This document shows, in pieces, positions 17,461 to 26,333 of a DNA stretch of 64,000 nt. Position numbers and translations under genes: made by a program. Numbering within the stretch: position 1 is the stretch's first letter; every line of letters begins with the position of its first letter. The notes under the pieces were generated by a model. That model was given only the letters and a program-made list of their open reading frames with translations. It did not search any database and was not told the DNA's origin. Where the stretch lies: contig NZ_OY781464.1 in the NCBI RefSeq assembly GCF_963676735.1, forward strand, positions 2,699,001 to 2,763,000. The letters run 5' to 3'. Source of the DNA: an uncultured Draconibacterium sp. (GTDB taxonomy: Bacteria; Bacteroidota; Bacteroidia; Bacteroidales; Prolixibacteraceae).

Positions 17461-19146
17461 ATGAGCGACGATAAAAAGATAATTTTTTCGATGTACAAGG
17501 TGAGTAAAACCTACCCGCCAAGTAAAACAGTAATTAAAGACATTTCGCTGTCGTTTTTCCTGGGTGCCAAGATCGGTATTATCGGCTTAAACGGCTCGGG
17601 TAAATCTACCCTGCTGCGTATTATTGCCGGACAAGACACTGCCTTTAACGGCGAGTTGGTTTTTGCCGAAGGTTATTCGGTTGGGTTGCTCGAACAAGAG
17701 CCGCAGCTCGACGAAAGCAAAACGGTTATCGACATTGTAAAAGAAGGCATGCAGGAAACAGTAGATGTACTGGCCCGTTACGAACAGATTAACGAAGAGT
17801 TTGGCTTGCCCGAGGTGTACGAGAATCCGGATAAAATGGAGGCGCTAATGGCCGAACAGGCCAAGCTGCAGGAACGCATGGATCAACTGGATGCCTGGAA
17901 CCTCGACAGCAAACTGGAGCGTGCAATGGATGCCTTAAATTGCCCGCCAAACGACCAGCCCATCAGCGAACTTTCGGGTGGAGAACGCCGCCGCGTGGCC
18001 TTGTGCCGCCTGCTTTTACAAGAGCCGGATGTGCTGTTGCTCGACGAACCTACCAACCACCTCGATGCCGAAAGTATTTTGTGGCTGGAAGCGCACCTCG
18101 ACCAGTACAAAGGAACGGTAATCTGCATTACCCACGACCGCTATTTCCTGGATAATGTTGCAGGTTGGATTCTGGAGCTTGACCGTGGACAAGGTATTCC
18201 GTGGAAAGGGAACTACAGCTCGTGGCTGGAGCAAAAATCGAAACGCCTGGAGCAGGAAGAAAAAGGAAGTGCCAAGCGCCGAAAAACCCTGGAGCGCGAG
18301 CTGGAATGGGTACGCATGGCACCAAAAGCCCGCCATGCCAAAAGCAAGGCCCGTTTAAGTGCCTACGATAAAATGCTGAACGAAGACGCCAGACAAAAAG
18401 AAGAAAAGCTTGAAATTTTTATCCCGAACGGGCCACGTCTGGGCGATAAAGTGGTTGAAATGGATGGCGTTAAAAAAGGCTTTGGCGAAAAACTGTTGTT
18501 CGAAGACCTGAGTTTTAAACTTCCTCCTGCCGGAATAATCGGAGTTATTGGGCCTAACGGTGCCGGTAAAACCACACTTTTCAAATTAATAATGAAACAG
18601 CTGGAAGCCGATGCCGGAAGCATTGTTATTGGCGAAACCGTGGCTACCAGTTACGTCGACCAAAGCCATGCCGCCATCGATCCGGAAAAAACAGTTTACC
18701 AGGTGCTTTCTGGCGGAACTGAAACAATTATGCTGGGCAATAAGCAGGTAAACGCCCGCGCTTATGTAGGCCGTTTTAATTTTAATGGTGCCGATCAGGA
18801 AAAAAAATGTGGCGTACTGTCGGGTGGTGAGCGTAACCGTTTGCATTTGGCCCTGGCCTTAAAATCGGAAGGCAACCTCTTGCTGCTCGATGAGCCAACC
18901 AACGACATTGATGTAAATACCTTGCGTGCTTTGGAAGAAGGTTTGGAAAACTTTGCCGGATGTGCCGTGGTTATCTCGCACGACCGCTGGTTTCTCGACC
19001 GCATTGCCACACACATTTTGGCTTTCGAGGGCGAAGGGCATGTTCATTTCTTTGAAGGTTCGTTCTCGGAATACGAAGAAAACCGCAAAAAACGTTTGGG
19101 CAACGAAACACCAAAACGTTTTAAGTATAAAAAACTAAAGGCATAG
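17461..19146 (+). CDS. ettA: Energy-dependent translational throttle protein EttA (ABC-F)
   Basis: 561 aa, full length for EttA (about 555). Two ABC ATPase domains without membrane segments: Walker A GLNGSGKST (about 42) and GPNGAGKTT (about 363), signatures LSGGERRRVAL and LSGGERNRLHL, and Walker B LLLDEPTNHLD and LLLDEPTNDID. The Arm insertion lies in domain 1, and a basic inter-domain linker has ARHAKSKARLSAYDKM. The C-terminus KRFKYKKLKA fits EttA. In E. coli the protein binds the ribosomal E site and gates entry into elongation according to the ATP/ADP ratio. It is monocistronic with a clear promoter. Confidence 0.95.
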   Translation: MSDDKKIIFSMYKVSKTYPPSKTVIKDISLSFFLGAKIGIIGLNGSGKSTLLRIIAGQDTAFNGELVFAEGYSVGLLEQEPQLDESKTVIDIVKEGMQETVDVLARYEQINEEFGLPEVYENPDKMEALMAEQAKLQERMDQLDAWNLDSKLERAMDALNCPPNDQPISELSGGERRRVALCRLLLQEPDVLLLDEPTNHLDAESILWLEAHLDQYKGTVICITHDRYFLDNVAGWILELDRGQGIPWKGNYSSWLEQKSKRLEQEEKGSAKRRKTLERELEWVRMAPKARHAKSKARLSAYDKMLNEDARQKEEKLEIFIPNGPRLGDKVVEMDGVKKGFGEKLLFEDLSFKLPPAGIIGVIGPNGAGKTTLFKLIMKQLEADAGSIVIGETVATSYVDQSHAAIDPEKTVYQVLSGGTETIMLGNKQVNARAYVGRFNFNGADQEKKCGVLSGGERNRLHLALALKSEGNLLLLDEPTNDIDVNTLRALEEGLENFAGCAVVISHDRWFLDRIATHILAFEGEGHVHFFEGSFSEYEENRKKRLGNETPKRFKYKKLKA

Positions 19147-19240
19147 AAAAAGTTTAAACACTTATCAAACAATCATCATTCCCCGGTGTCACCAAAAGGA
19201 ATAAAAGGAGTATACCTATTCAGCGAACTCTCCCACATTG

Positions 19241-19431
19241 GGGTTGTATCAAAACAATAATATGAACGAACTGTACTTTCAATTTATAAGTAAGTACTTC
19301 GTTTTTTTACCCCTAAATCCCCAAAAGAGGACCTTAAGCCTACCTCTTTTGGGGAGGTTTGGAGGGGCAAATAGAAAGCTTGTTAAAAACTGAAAGTTTC
19401 TATCCAACTAATTTGACTTTTGATACATCCC
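19241..19431. mobile_element. 191-bp fold-back MITE-like element
   Basis: Terminal inverted repeats GGGTTGTATCAAAA (19241-19254) and, reverse-complemented, GGGATGTATCAAAA (19418-19431) match at 13 of 14 positions. The two halves (90 and 89 bases) remain partly complementary throughout: ACTTTCAATTT pairs with the ACTGAAAGT region, and the inner arms around CCCCAAAAGAGG (to 19330) and CCTCTTTTGGGG (from 19343) close a 12-base loop. It has no coding capacity. Transposase-dependent miniature elements have this form; no target-site duplication is visible at the ends, so the exact boundaries or age are uncertain. Confidence 0.65.
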
Positions 19432-19496
19432 TCTTTTATATGCCGTTTTTACAACTGCTCGCGCCGGTTTATTAGCGGTATGTTAGCTAACATTGA

Positions 19497-19703
19497 AATT
19501 TACTTATTGGCCTGTGCCTATGGTACAGATTACAATTCCGCACCAACCGCGCCTACAACTACATGAAACAAGCTGCCGACGAAATTAAAAACTGTGGCCG
19601 CTATGTGTTTTGGAAAAACGAAGAACGCCTGAAAGGCTACCGAAACATTTATAAGAATAAACATCGAAGTTCGAGAAATAACGACAATGGGATTGTAGAT
19701 TAA
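19497..19703 (+). pseudogene. Short ORF remnant, unknown family
   Basis: A frame open from 19497 (just after a TGA) ends at TAA 19701-19703. The only ATG is at 19563, giving 46 aa (MKQAADEIKNCGRYVFW, then a Lys/Arg-rich tail). The upstream in-frame codons LQFRTNRAYNY read like continuous protein, which suggests the tail of a larger gene that lost its 5' part, perhaps when the adjacent fold-back element arrived. I cannot name the family. It may equally be a chance ORF. Confidence 0.35.
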
Positions 19704-19836
19704 TTTTTAGAATTTGTGAGTTTTTCCGGGGGAGTGAGGAGACTGCCCCAGTTTATTTTGCTCTATTCCCTAGAAAAAGTCAATTTATACACGTAAAAAC
19801 CTCTTCTCCCCTGACATTTTGTAAATTCTCCCGCGG

Positions 19837-20024
19837 GAGAACCGGATAAATGTAAGGGAGAACACCCCAAAAGCATGCGAGAACCACCCGTAGGCATGAG
19901 AGAACTGCTGAAAACCGTGGGAGAACACCTTTTTTTGTGGGAGAATTGCTTTTTTTGCTGCGATAACGGCTTGCCAATGGCCGCGGAAAGCCTGCCGCCA
20001 ACAGCGGAACCTGTTTTGTGCCCT
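19837..20024. repeat. Degenerate 21-bp tandem array with GAGAAC core
   Basis: Core positions are 19837, 19858, 19879, 19900, 19921, 19941, 19962, 19983 and 20004: all spacings are 21 bases except one of 20. The first five units share a perfect GAGAAC; later units drift (GAGAAT, GATAAC, GCGGAA). The unit remainder is poorly conserved. The period is exactly two B-DNA helical turns, so the cores would lie on one face of the helix. It is not a CRISPR array (no conserved repeat/spacer division). Confidence 0.6.
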
Positions 20025-20357
20025 GCCAACAAATAGTTACATAATTGTTGATTATGTTTATTGCACTTAAACTTTAAACCGTTGCATATGTACTCTGAAA
20101 TAACAGTAAACAAACGAAACATAATATGTGTGTTTTCCACTCCTATTTGGAAATTTACCTCAGAACCTAATTGAAAAAGTAAAAGAGAATTTTAAGATAA
20201 TAATTGATTTAGAATAAACAATTTACATATGTCCTGTTTTTCGGGGGAATGTCATACGTGCACTCGTCAACACCTGCCCTTGCCTCACTCGCGGTATTTT
20301 CCTGTGTTAAAAGCATGCTCTGCAAGGGTCAGCCGTCTGTTTTTAAATAAAATCATA

Positions 20358-22787
20358 TTACCAATTTAAGGTAAGCGACTCACCTTTCTCCAGTTCAATA
20401 TATTCCTCTTTCCCCTGACAAAAAACGGTTGTTTGCCCACCTGCTTTTGCCAAAACAGTTAGGGTTTTCAGTTTTCCGTCGCTCCAGTCCATGGCAATCT
20501 CATAGCTTCCGCGGGCACAAATTCCGCTAACCGAGCCGTTGGGCCAGGCATCGGGCAGTGCAGGCAGCAAATGTATACGGTTTTGGTGCGACTGTAGCAA
20601 CATTTCAATAACCCCTGCCGATCCACCAAAGTTTCCATCAATTTGAAACGGAGGGTGGGCGTCAAACAGATTAGGGTATGTTCCTCCCCCATTGCTGTAT
20701 TTTGTATCCGTTCCCGAAGGGTCAACATAGCTTAACAATTCGCGATACATTTTGTAGGCTCTGTTTCCGTCGCGCAAACGTGCCCACAGGTTAATACGCC
20801 AACCTTTCGACCATCCTGTTGTTTCATCTCCTTTAATTTCAAGCGTTGTTTTACAGGCCTCTGCAAGTTTAGGTGTTTCATCGGGTGTAATATGATTTCC
20901 GGGATGCAAACCAAACAAATGCGACTGATGACGGTGCCTTGGATCAGCATCCTCCCAATCGTAATACCATTCCTGCAAATTACCCTTTTTACCTATTTGA
21001 TAAGGATACAGGCTGTTTAGAGTTTGTTCCATTTCTGTTCTAAAATCTTCATCTATATTCAGAATCTCTGAGGCCTCAATGGTTTGTAAAAGGCATTCTC
21101 TTATCATAGCCAAATCAGCCGTAGCGCCATAAAGTGTTGCTCCTTTATAGCCTTTATCTGTTATATAAACATTTTCGGGCGACGTAGATGGAGAAGTAAT
21201 CAGGTTTCCGTTTTTATCTTCCACCAACCAGTTGAGACAAAACGTTGCAGCTCCTTTCATCAGTGGGTATCCTGTTTCTTTCAAGAAGTTTAAATCTTGA
21301 GTAAACTGGTAATGTTCCCAAAGGTGCGTTACTATCCAGGCGCCACTCATATTCCAGCAGGCCCATACCGGATCGCCTTGTCCGAAGTCGCCAACCGGGT
21401 TACTCATGGCCCATATATCTGAATTATGGCACGCAGTCCAGCCATTATCTACTCCATAAAATGTTTTTGCAGTTATCGCTCCCGTTTGAGCAACATTACC
21501 CACAAACGAAAGAAAAGGCCGATGCATTTCGCTCAAGTTTCCGGTTTCTGCCATCCAGTAATTTTCCTCAACGTTAATATTCATGGTATAATTACTACTC
21601 CACGGTGGACGCATGTATGGATTCCAGATTCCCTGCAGATTTGCAGGAACACCGTCGGTTCTTGAGCTCGCAACAAGCAGGTAGCGCCCATACTGGAAAT
21701 AAAGAATTTCCAGATTTTTATCCTCTTCGCCATGAAAGTAGCGCTTCAAACGTTCATCTGTTGGTAAATCAGGGGCCGAACTTTCTCCAAGACTCAGCGT
21801 AACTCTACCCATAAATTTTTGAACATCAGCAATGTGTGCTTTTTTAATATTATTGAAACCGGCCTTGCTTGCCTTGCTTAACAGCCTGGCTGCAATCAAC
21901 TTATTATCAAGACCTTCTTTTGCAGGATCTTTATCAAAACCATTAAAACTGGTAGCTACTGCAATTTTAATAACAGCTTCGCTGGCATCCTTAACAATTA
22001 ACAAACTATCAGAAAATGCCAGCTGGCCATCTTTGTTTTCAACCTTAAAATAAGTTGAAAAGCGTGTTCCCCGCTGCTCGTCAAACTTCACAGCTTCTTC
22101 CATTTCACCACGATAACCGGGCTCGGCATGATAAGGGGCGTACCCTTCTACCTGTAAAATACCGTTTTGTACGGTAGTAATGTATCTTAATAAGCTCGTA
22201 AATTTTACCGAAAAATTTAATGCTTCTTTTTTATCGGCTTTCAATTTTATCACCATCACCCCATCGGGATTAGAAATAAAATACTCGCGCGAAAAGCTTA
22301 TTCCGTCAACCTGGTAATTTGTTTTCGATACTGCGGTGTTAATATCCAGCTCACGATAATAGTTGCTTACCTCTCCCTGGTGATTAAAATCCAGGAACAT
22401 TGTACCGAGCGGTGCATACGATTGCGAAAAGCTTCCCTGCAAATTACGATTTAGCTGATCGGCCAGTTCATAATTTTCATTGTCCAGTGCTTGCCTTATT
22501 TTTGGAACAAACTCATGTGCACTCGGATTCATTTTAGGATTAACCGGTTCGCCAGCCCAAAGTGTAGCATCGTTTAAATAAATCTTATCCGTTTTAACAC
22601 CGCCAAAAACCGAAGCGCCTACTTTTCCGTTACCGAGTACAAGGCTTTCCTCGAAATATGTGGCTGGCTGATTATACCACAAAACATGGCTTGCTTTTGT
22701 TTGGTTTACTGCAGTTTTAATGCATGAACTGAAAAAAACAGCTATTACTATTAATAACAGGAAGTGTAAAGTATTGTATTTGTACAT
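20358..22787 (-). CDS. Glycoside hydrolase family 95 (alpha-L-fucosidase type) lipoprotein
   Basis: 809 aa. A lipoprotein signal (VFFSSCIK) suggests membrane anchoring. The N-terminal beta-sandwich carries the family signature PLGNGKVG-like VLGNGKVGASVFGG and IYLNDATLWAGEP. The (alpha/alpha)6 domain has LQGIWNPYMRPPWSSNY, NINVEENYW, STSPENVY (Glu near 537, aligned with the proposed acid of AfcA), RHRHQSHLFGLHPG and QIDGNFGG (Asp near 716). GH95 enzymes are inverting alpha-1,2-fucosidases or, in some members, alpha-L-galactosidases; the linkage cannot be settled here. No SusC/SusD pair or other CAZyme is adjacent. Substrates would be fucosylated plant, algal or mucin glycans. Confidence 0.9.
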   Translation of the reverse strand: MYKYNTLHFLLLIVIAVFFSSCIKTAVNQTKASHVLWYNQPATYFEESLVLGNGKVGASVFGGVKTDKIYLNDATLWAGEPVNPKMNPSAHEFVPKIRQALDNENYELADQLNRNLQGSFSQSYAPLGTMFLDFNHQGEVSNYYRELDINTAVSKTNYQVDGISFSREYFISNPDGVMVIKLKADKKEALNFSVKFTSLLRYITTVQNGILQVEGYAPYHAEPGYRGEMEEAVKFDEQRGTRFSTYFKVENKDGQLAFSDSLLIVKDASEAVIKIAVATSFNGFDKDPAKEGLDNKLIAARLLSKASKAGFNNIKKAHIADVQKFMGRVTLSLGESSAPDLPTDERLKRYFHGEEDKNLEILYFQYGRYLLVASSRTDGVPANLQGIWNPYMRPPWSSNYTMNINVEENYWMAETGNLSEMHRPFLSFVGNVAQTGAITAKTFYGVDNGWTACHNSDIWAMSNPVGDFGQGDPVWACWNMSGAWIVTHLWEHYQFTQDLNFLKETGYPLMKGAATFCLNWLVEDKNGNLITSPSTSPENVYITDKGYKGATLYGATADLAMIRECLLQTIEASEILNIDEDFRTEMEQTLNSLYPYQIGKKGNLQEWYYDWEDADPRHRHQSHLFGLHPGNHITPDETPKLAEACKTTLEIKGDETTGWSKGWRINLWARLRDGNRAYKMYRELLSYVDPSGTDTKYSNGGGTYPNLFDAHPPFQIDGNFGGSAGVIEMLLQSHQNRIHLLPALPDAWPNGSVSGICARGSYEIAMDWSDGKLKTLTVLAKAGGQTTVFCQGKEEYIELEKGESLTLNW

Positions 22788-23167
22788 GATTAGTTGTTTT
22801 AGTTTATTGGTGCACGATTTAAGGTAGTAACGGTTTGCGTATTATTGTTAATGAGTCGATAGATCAGATTTAAAGACTGTTACCTTTTGACAGAATTTTA
22901 AAAGCTAAAGCTGCCATTTAGACAACAGCTTTTCGAAAACATATTTACGAATTTGTGTTCTTCTGTCACAACTTGCAAAATCATTGGAATAACAATAGTC
23001 AGATTGGTCATGAGAGCAATTTCTTTAAGCAGTTTTTTTGGTTTCATCGAAGTTAGTGGTTTTAAACACCGAAAGATAGTAAATATATCAAAATTGTATT
23101 GCCCAAATTTTGTCAATAAAAAAGGCCCTGCAACAATGCAGAGCCTCTGTCTATTTATCGCTTATTA
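22788..23167. other. Intergenic region between korB and the GH95 gene
   Basis: 380 bases holding the korB terminator at its right end and the GH95 leader at its left. A 49-codon minus-strand ORF (22898-23047, MKPKKLLKEIALMTN and onwards) is present with a weak A/T-rich leader, but it has no recognisable domain and I do not call it a gene. No other structure seen. Confidence 0.5.
23117..23146 (-). terminator. Terminator of korAB
   Basis: AGGCTCTGCA / TGCAGGGCCT stem (one G-U) with loop TTGT, followed on the minus strand by a run of T, about 20 bases past the korB stop. Confidence 0.8.
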
Positions 23168-24214
23168 TCAGCTACATTTTTTATCTGTTCCACTACCATT
23201 CCCGGTAACTTCCCATGTATTTCCTGAATTTAACAGCTCATCAACGCAACTTGCTTTACGTGTTTGCTGAACAGCTTTAATCTGTGCTTCCATTTCCACA
23301 TCGTAAACCGGAGCCGGAACGGCACGAATAACACCCATTGCCACCGGCATATCAGGCAATTGCATATTAATTAGCGCCATGTGCAATGTTGGATCAACTT
23401 CAGTGGCATCGTGTACCAAAATATCAGCTTCTGTAACGCCGTTTTCACCTAATTTCACCACTTTCAATTTACCGTTTTCAAATACCAGTCCTTTTTCGTT
23501 TTCAGCACCAAAAAGCATTGGCTTTCCCTGTTCCAGAATAAGTTGGCGATCGGCCCTGTGGTTTGGATCACTAATGGCATTGTGTATTCCGTTATTAAAG
23601 ATTACACAGTTTTGCAATACTTCAACTACCGAAGTTCCTTTGTGTTTTTCGGCTTCTTTAAAAACCGATTGGCTAAGTTTTAAGTTTCCGTCAATAGAGC
23701 GGGCATAAAACGAGCCACGCGCACCAACAACAAGCTGGCCGGGTACAAACGGATCTTCTACCGTACCAAAAGGCGAAGTCTTACTAACAAAACCGCGGTC
23801 GGATGTTGGCGAGTACTGCCCTTTTGTCAAACCGTAAATGCGGTTATTAAAAAGCACCACATTAATGTCGATGTTTCTTCTGATAAGGTGGATAAAATGG
23901 TTTCCACCAATTGCCATGGCATCTCCATCGCCGGTCATTACCCAAACACTTAATTCCGGATTGGCAGCTTTAACACCCGATGCTATTGCTGTTGCACGTC
24001 CGTGAATGGTATGAAATCCGAAAGTATTCATATAATACGGAAAACGCGATGAACAGCCAATACCGGAGATTACGGCAAATTTCTCTTTCGGAATTCCCAA
24101 TTCGGCCATTGTTCGCTGAACGGCATTCATAATGGCAAAATCGCCACACCCCGCACACCAACGTACTTCGTTTTCGCTTTTAAAATCTTTAATTGTATAT
24201 TTTACGTCAGTCAT
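23168..24214 (-). CDS. korB: 2-oxoacid:ferredoxin oxidoreductase, beta subunit
   Basis: 348 aa. The thiamine-pyrophosphate subunit: VRWCAGCGDFAI near residue 18 (iron-sulfur/TPP region), ISGIGCSSRFPYY, TGDGDAMAIGGNHFIH and VVLFNNRIYGLTKGQYSPTS, the GDG...NN TPP/Mg motif. With the alpha subunit it forms an enzyme that oxidatively decarboxylates 2-oxoglutarate (or a related 2-oxoacid) with ferredoxin as acceptor, or runs in reverse. It starts three bases after korA ends, so the two are translated from one transcript. Substrate choice is by family similarity to KorAB and not proven. No gamma- or delta-subunit gene is adjacent. Confidence 0.9.
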   Translation of the reverse strand: MTDVKYTIKDFKSENEVRWCAGCGDFAIMNAVQRTMAELGIPKEKFAVISGIGCSSRFPYYMNTFGFHTIHGRATAIASGVKAANPELSVWVMTGDGDAMAIGGNHFIHLIRRNIDINVVLFNNRIYGLTKGQYSPTSDRGFVSKTSPFGTVEDPFVPGQLVVGARGSFYARSIDGNLKLSQSVFKEAEKHKGTSVVEVLQNCVIFNNGIHNAISDPNHRADRQLILEQGKPMLFGAENEKGLVFENGKLKVVKLGENGVTEADILVHDATEVDPTLHMALINMQLPDMPVAMGVIRAVPAPVYDVEMEAQIKAVQQTRKASCVDELLNSGNTWEVTGNGSGTDKKCS

Positions 24215-24217
24215 TGC

Positions 24218-26059
24218 TTAGTCCTCCAAAAGTTTAGTGATACTTTCTTTTAATTCGCTCACGGTAAATGGCAATCCTTTTACCTTATTGGCCTGGTGGT
24301 ATTTAAAATCAGGCATTTGGTCGCGCAGGTATGCAGCAAACTGTCCGAGGTTAAGTTCGCAAACAATAATCTTGTTAAACTTGCTGAATACTTCTTTTGT
24401 ATTTTTAGGAAGCGGTTTAATGTAGTTAAAATGAGCCAGGCTAACATTTTTACCAGCCAGTCGCATTTCGCGTACCGTACTTGCTGTATGGCCATAGGTT
24501 CCACCCCAGCTTACAACCAGTACATCGCCACCTTCTTCATCGCCACAAATTTCCAAATCAGGAACAAGATCAACTACTCGTTGTACTTTTTCTTCACGAA
24601 TTTCGCAGTTTACCTGGTGGTTTTCCGGATCGTGGCTAACGGTTCCGGTAACGTTTTTCTCAAGTCCTCCAATTCGGTGCTCGAAACCTGGCATTCCGGG
24701 GAATGCCCAATCGCGTGCTAAAGTATCTTCGTCGCGTTTATACGCCTGGAAACCTTCTGCACTTTTTGCAATCCTTGGTGTTATCGATGGTAGTTCCGCC
24801 ATGGTAGGAATCTTCCAGGGTTCGCTACCGTTACCCAAAAATCCATCGGTTAACAGAATAACCGGTACCATACGTTCCAAGGCTATTTTAGAGGCTAAAT
24901 ATGCATAATAAAAACAATCTGAAGGAGTGCTTGCTGCCAACACTACCACCGGACTTTCACCGTTTCGACCATACAGAGCCTGCATCAGGTCTGACTGCTC
25001 AGTTTTTGTTGGCAAACCGGTTGACGGGCCACCACGCTGTACATTTACAATAACAAGTGGTAATTCGGCCATGACCGCCAGGCCAATTGCCTCGCCTTTT
25101 AATGCTAATCCCGGGCCGGAAGTGGTAGTAATAGCCAAATCGCCGGCAAACGAAGCACCAATTGCCGAGCAAATACCTGCAATTTCATCTTCAGCCTGAA
25201 AGGTTTTTACCCCCAGGTCTTTCCGCTCTGACAGTGCAGATAGAATATCGGTAGCAGGGGTAATTGGATATGAGCCCAAAAACAATTCCAGACCGGCTTT
25301 TTCGGCTGCTGCCAAAAATCCCCAGGCTGTAGCATGGTTCCCATTTATGTTACGGTAAGTTCCGTTTTCGATATTGGCCGGATTTACCAGGTAACTCGGG
25401 GTCATATGCTGCATGGTTAAACCGTAGTTGTAACCATCATGAAGTACTTTAACATTTGAATCTACTACTACGGGCTTTTTCTTGAATTTGTCGCGGATAA
25501 ATTCTTCCACATAATCAAGCGGGCGATTAAACATCCAGCATACCAAACCTAAAGCAAACATGTTTTTGCTTCGCAGCACACTTTTGTTATCCAGGCCAAA
25601 TTCTTTTAACCCTTCTTTTGTTAAACTGGTAATCGGTACCGGAATTTTAAAGAAGTCTTCCAAATTACATTCCTTGAATGGATCATCAGTTGTAAAATTT
25701 GCCTTTTTCAGGTTTTTTTCTGTGAATGAATCAGAGTCGTATATTATCGTACCGCCGGGCTCCATAAATCGCGCATTGGCTTTAATGGCAGCCGGATTCA
25801 TTGCAATAAGTACGTTGGCATTGTCTCCTGGAGTATTAATTTGCTTCTTTCCAAATTGTACCTGGAATCCCGATACACCACCAACTGTTCCTTGTGGTGC
25901 ACGAATTTCGGAAGGATAATCCGGAAATGTAGAAATGTCATTCCCCAGAAGTGCCGTGGTATCAGAGAACAATGTTCCTGTAAGCTGCATTCCATCACCA
26001 GAATCTCCTGAAAACCTAATGGCAACTTCTTCAAGTTCGATTACTTTAGTTTCTTTCAT
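24218..26059 (-). CDS. korA: 2-oxoacid:ferredoxin oxidoreductase, fused gamma-alpha subunit
   Basis: 613 aa. The N-terminal ~195 residues are the gamma domain (RFSGDSGDGMQLTGTLF, IRAPQGTVGGVSGFQV), fused to the alpha domain that begins around GNHATAWGFLAAAEKAGLEL. The alpha part has SYPITPATDILSALSE, AEDEIAGICSAIGASFAG, TTTSGPGLALKGE and QRGGPSTGLPTKTEQ, all conserved in KorA. The C-terminal domain II shows VVSWGGTYGHT. It is cytoplasmic and partners with KorB directly downstream. No ferredoxin gene is in the window. The enzyme is oxygen-sensitive in most hosts, consistent with an anaerobic or microaerobic lifestyle. Confidence 0.92.
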   Translation of the reverse strand: MKETKVIELEEVAIRFSGDSGDGMQLTGTLFSDTTALLGNDISTFPDYPSEIRAPQGTVGGVSGFQVQFGKKQINTPGDNANVLIAMNPAAIKANARFMEPGGTIIYDSDSFTEKNLKKANFTTDDPFKECNLEDFFKIPVPITSLTKEGLKEFGLDNKSVLRSKNMFALGLVCWMFNRPLDYVEEFIRDKFKKKPVVVDSNVKVLHDGYNYGLTMQHMTPSYLVNPANIENGTYRNINGNHATAWGFLAAAEKAGLELFLGSYPITPATDILSALSERKDLGVKTFQAEDEIAGICSAIGASFAGDLAITTTSGPGLALKGEAIGLAVMAELPLVIVNVQRGGPSTGLPTKTEQSDLMQALYGRNGESPVVVLAASTPSDCFYYAYLASKIALERMVPVILLTDGFLGNGSEPWKIPTMAELPSITPRIAKSAEGFQAYKRDEDTLARDWAFPGMPGFEHRIGGLEKNVTGTVSHDPENHQVNCEIREEKVQRVVDLVPDLEICGDEEGGDVLVVSWGGTYGHTASTVREMRLAGKNVSLAHFNYIKPLPKNTKEVFSKFNKIIVCELNLGQFAAYLRDQMPDFKYHQANKVKGLPFTVSELKESITKLLED

Positions 26060-26299
26060 CTCTAAAAAAATTTGATTTCATTTTCGAAAAATAAACCCCG
26101 GATTTCTGATCAGCCCGAATTTTCAATTTTTCGTTATATTCTTTTAAGTCCGTATAATTCATAAAAAAAACGACTCCAAAACTAATAAATCATAATTTCA
26201 GAACCGGTTTTCATCAAGGTAGAATCGAATTTTACCTAACAAATGTAACCATTATTTAACAAGATTTGAATGACATATATGATAGTTTTCCGGATTTCT

Positions 26300-26307
26300 T
26301 ATTTTTG
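26300..26307 (+). promoter_or_regulatory. -7 promoter element of the gamma-carbonic anhydrase gene
   Basis: TATTTTTG, a perfect TAnnTTTG, 26 bases before the ATG. The -33 region is not clearly recognisable. Confidence 0.45.
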
Positions 26308-26333
26308 CAATCTATTTAAAATCAATTCAGATA

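Larger units (their letters stand above)
19147..20357. other. 1.2 kb gene-poor island between ettA and the GH95 gene
   Basis: No intact gene is supported here. It holds a 191-bp fold-back element, a short ORF remnant and a degenerate 21-bp tandem array (each listed separately). The last ~330 bases (20025-20357), the downstream side of the minus-strand GH95 gene, contain only a weak inverted pair (GCCCTTGC near 20278 and GCAAGGGT near 20321). The minus-strand frame across 19763-20140 is open but heptad-periodic because of the repeat, and is not considered coding. Confidence 0.7.

Noticed and set aside
19837..20024. CRISPR array
   Set aside because: The 21-bp period has no conserved repeat separated by unique spacers; units drift continuously and only a six-base core is shared. 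No cas genes.
19763..20140. 125-codon minus-strand ORF over the 21-bp repeat
   Set aside because: Its heptad pattern (such as GVLPRFS and GVLPYIY) is a direct result of the 21-base period, and the flanking sequence shows no coding signature.
20358..22787. Polysaccharide utilisation locus around the GH95 gene
   Set aside because: No SusC/SusD pair, sulfatase, sensor or second CAZyme is adjacent, so the fucosidase stands alone.
22898..23047. 49-codon minus-strand ORF (MKPKKLLKEIALMTN...) between the GH95 and korB genes
   Set aside because: No recognisable domain, weak leader and low-complexity ending (SCCLNGSFSF). No independent evidence for a gene; kept only as a note in the gap entry.
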